A stretch of 64,000 bases of DNA from an unidentified bacterial endosymbiont (lineage in GTDB: Bacteria > Pseudomonadota > Gammaproteobacteria > Enterobacterales > Enterobacteriaceae): assembly GCF_918797525.1 (NCBI RefSeq), contig NZ_OU963893.1:3782001-3846000 (forward strand), written 5' to 3'. A program made the translations under genes and the position numbers. Below are positions 62,820 through 64,000 of the stretch, in pieces. The notes under the pieces are model-generated. The model saw nothing but the letters and a program-made list of their open reading frames with translations. It was not told the DNA's origin and made no database searches. Each line of letters starts with the position of its first letter. Positions within the stretch are counted from its first letter, which is position 1.

Positions 62820-62915
62820 TTTCCGTGCATGTTCCACGCTTCCTGTGCCAGGATTGACAGTTCCTACTCTCGTAATTGCTACTTTCAACCCTGACATATC
62901 AACATCCATTTAAGT
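62820..62915 (-). pseudogene. Remnant of the 5' end of a second ketoacyl synthase gene
   Basis: The minus-strand sequence aligns with 56810-56905, including the ribosome site and start (ATGTCAGGGTTGAAAGTAGC against ATGTCTGGGGCAAGAGTAGC), giving MSGLKVAITRVGTVNPGTGS, a decayed version of MSGARVAITGMGTVIAGARS. It stops after about 25 codons. It shows that the second holin copy once also headed a ketoacyl synthase operon. Confidence 0.75.
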
Positions 62916-63273
62916 GCGGTTTATAATTTTTATTAATCCGTACTCTGACGTTGACATAACAAAACCATTTTATCCTTTTATTTTTAGTGAGTGCTCCATC
63001 GACTAATGATTTCATTCTTAAAAATACTGTGATGATTAATGCACTACAAACAAATGCCCCTAACGTTCGTTCTTCTGTATTAATGGCAGGCACCAGGCTG
63101 TTGATAATGTCTAATGATACATCAGCTCCAATAAATCCCATTGAGAATGAGATGAAGAAAGCTACACGTTTCTTTTTTTTGTTAAAACATCGCGCATTGA
63201 TTATGAAGCACAACGCTCCAGAAAAAGATGCAGTTATAACAGAAAAATCAAATTCATATATTGCAGTTATCAT
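62899..63273 (-). CDS. Holin-like membrane protein (copy 2, extended)
   Basis: 124 residues; the first 92 differ from copy 1 at only a few positions (for example Y5, K34, T70, L82, M84). The stop codon after TKK in copy 1 is lost: the frame reads on for 29 residues (NKRIKWFCYVNVRVRINKNY and more) through the former spacer and into the ketoacyl synthase remnant. The basic extra tail could alter holin timing or be harmless. Same AGGAGA ribosome site. Confidence 0.65.
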   Translation of the reverse strand: MITAIYEFDFSVITASFSGALCFIINARCFNKKKKRVAFFISFSMGFIGADVSLDIINSLVPAINTEERTLGAFVCSALIITVFLRMKSLVDGALTKNKRIKWFCYVNVRVRINKNYKPHLNGC

Positions 63274-64000
63274 AAGCTTTCTCCTGCATATCTATCAAAA
63301 ATCATCGCAAAAATGTCGTCATATCATCTTAAAGCCCTATTTAATAAATTTCTTCTGGAGGAGAACCTATACATAATTCTTATAAAAAGATAACTGTTAT
63401 TACCGATCGTAAGTAGCTGCATCGATAGGCGGTAACTATTAAATGATTTATAACGATCGATGTAAGTGATTCAAACCAAAAAAAATAAATATGTAAGCGA
63501 CTGATAATTAACTAAAATAATATATATATGATATATTATAACAACAGCAAAGAGGTTAAGGTTTGTTTATGGAAAGAAAGAATAGAATCATGTATGCATT
63601 GTTTTTTTAACGAATTAATTTAATTAATTTATACCTCAAAATAAATATATACGCGTTTCTTACCCTTATCCCAGGCATGATACGTCTCATTTTTATAAAT
63701 CTTATAACAAATGAGAGTTTGCAGATTTGTTGTTTGCTTGTTATTTTTTAACAAATATATATATTTTAATTAAACAAACCTTCATTAGTTCTTTTTTTTA
63801 ACTCTGGTGCTATGTGCAATGTAAAATACACCCTATGATTGATTTCCAGACATAGCCAAGGTACTGTCCATGCCGTTTATATCGAATACCGGGAAGTTAG
63901 ATACTCATCTTTGTGCATTTTTAGATATGATTGCCTGATCAGAAGGGACATCAAAGAACGTTCATCCGTTGACCAAAAAAGATGGCTATGATGTTATTGT
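62984..64000. repeat. Direct repeat, copy 2 (partner 56966-58000)
   Basis: Contains the second holin, the same control region (including the 13-codon frame at 63569-63610 and the 32-bp dyad at 63685-63716) and the start of a second endolysin gene. It runs off the end of the window. Confidence 0.93.
63870..64000 (+). pseudogene. Second endolysin gene, early stop, incomplete in the window
   Basis: The 131 visible bases match the start of the endolysin at 57858, but codon 23 is TGA (63936-63938) where copy 1 has TGG (Trp in IAWSEG). The catalytic Glu follows just after, so no active enzyme is made unless the stop is read through. The rest lies outside the window. Confidence 0.88.

Overview
The window comes from a chromosome of the family Enterobacteriaceae, of the Escherichia/Enterobacter/Citrobacter type. 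Positions 1-15300 carry ordinary GC-rich core genes in a familiar order: the end of hemB, the taurine operon tauABCD, mmuPM for S-methylmethionine, an AI-2E family permease, small envelope genes, and the molybdenum aldehyde oxidoreductase operon paoABCD with a MocA-like gene. I cannot fix the genus. At 15373-16616 the core ends in debris: an IS256 fragment cuts off the 3' end of a LysR gene, and its divergent NmrA-type partner is broken.

From 16909 to the end the DNA is accessory: poorer in GC in its genes, full of nested insertion sequences, and carrying three virulence-type loci. (1) 16909-22248 encodes one 1779-residue protein that looks like a large single-chain toxin or effector. It has two hydrophobic regions, a dermonecrotic-toxin-like middle segment and a C-terminal Cys-His-Asp set. 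(2) 35839-38088 encodes an LRR-NEL E3 ubiquitin ligase effector of the SlrP/SspH/IpaH family with an intact WEKIxxFF translocation motif. Its LRR region carries a 12-unit GMQG/GILG repeat, and 18 copies of a heptamer lie just upstream. (3) 47155-64000 holds a lysis and toxin island: holin, ketoacyl synthase, hotdog dehydratase, acyl carrier protein, two unknown proteins and an RHS/YD-repeat toxin on the minus strand. A divergent lambda-R-like endolysin, a chitin-type lytic polysaccharide monooxygenase, and a decayed second copy of the holin/endolysin end complete it.

The mobile elements record an order of events. An 86-bp perfect palindrome was split by an IS4-family element (9-bp duplication) and, exactly at its centre, by an IS66-family element (8-bp duplication). 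The IS4-family element took an IS66 copy. The 8-bp duplications of the two 2373-bp IS66 copies (23049-25421 and 38440-42721) are exchanged between them. This is best explained by homologous integration of a circle of about 15 kb that carried hipBA, a Tn3-family transposase and the LRR-NEL gene. An IS91-family element then landed in one IS66 copy at a CAAG site. Two seemingly identical 916-bp IS5-family elements interrupt the third IS66 element and the ketoacyl synthase.

Taken together, the accessory part looks like a host- or insect-interaction island under active IS remodelling. The toxin candidates lack ordinary signal peptides. The holin/endolysin pair suggests release by controlled lysis for the RHS/LPMO locus, whereas the LRR-NEL protein would need a type III secretion machine that is not in this window.
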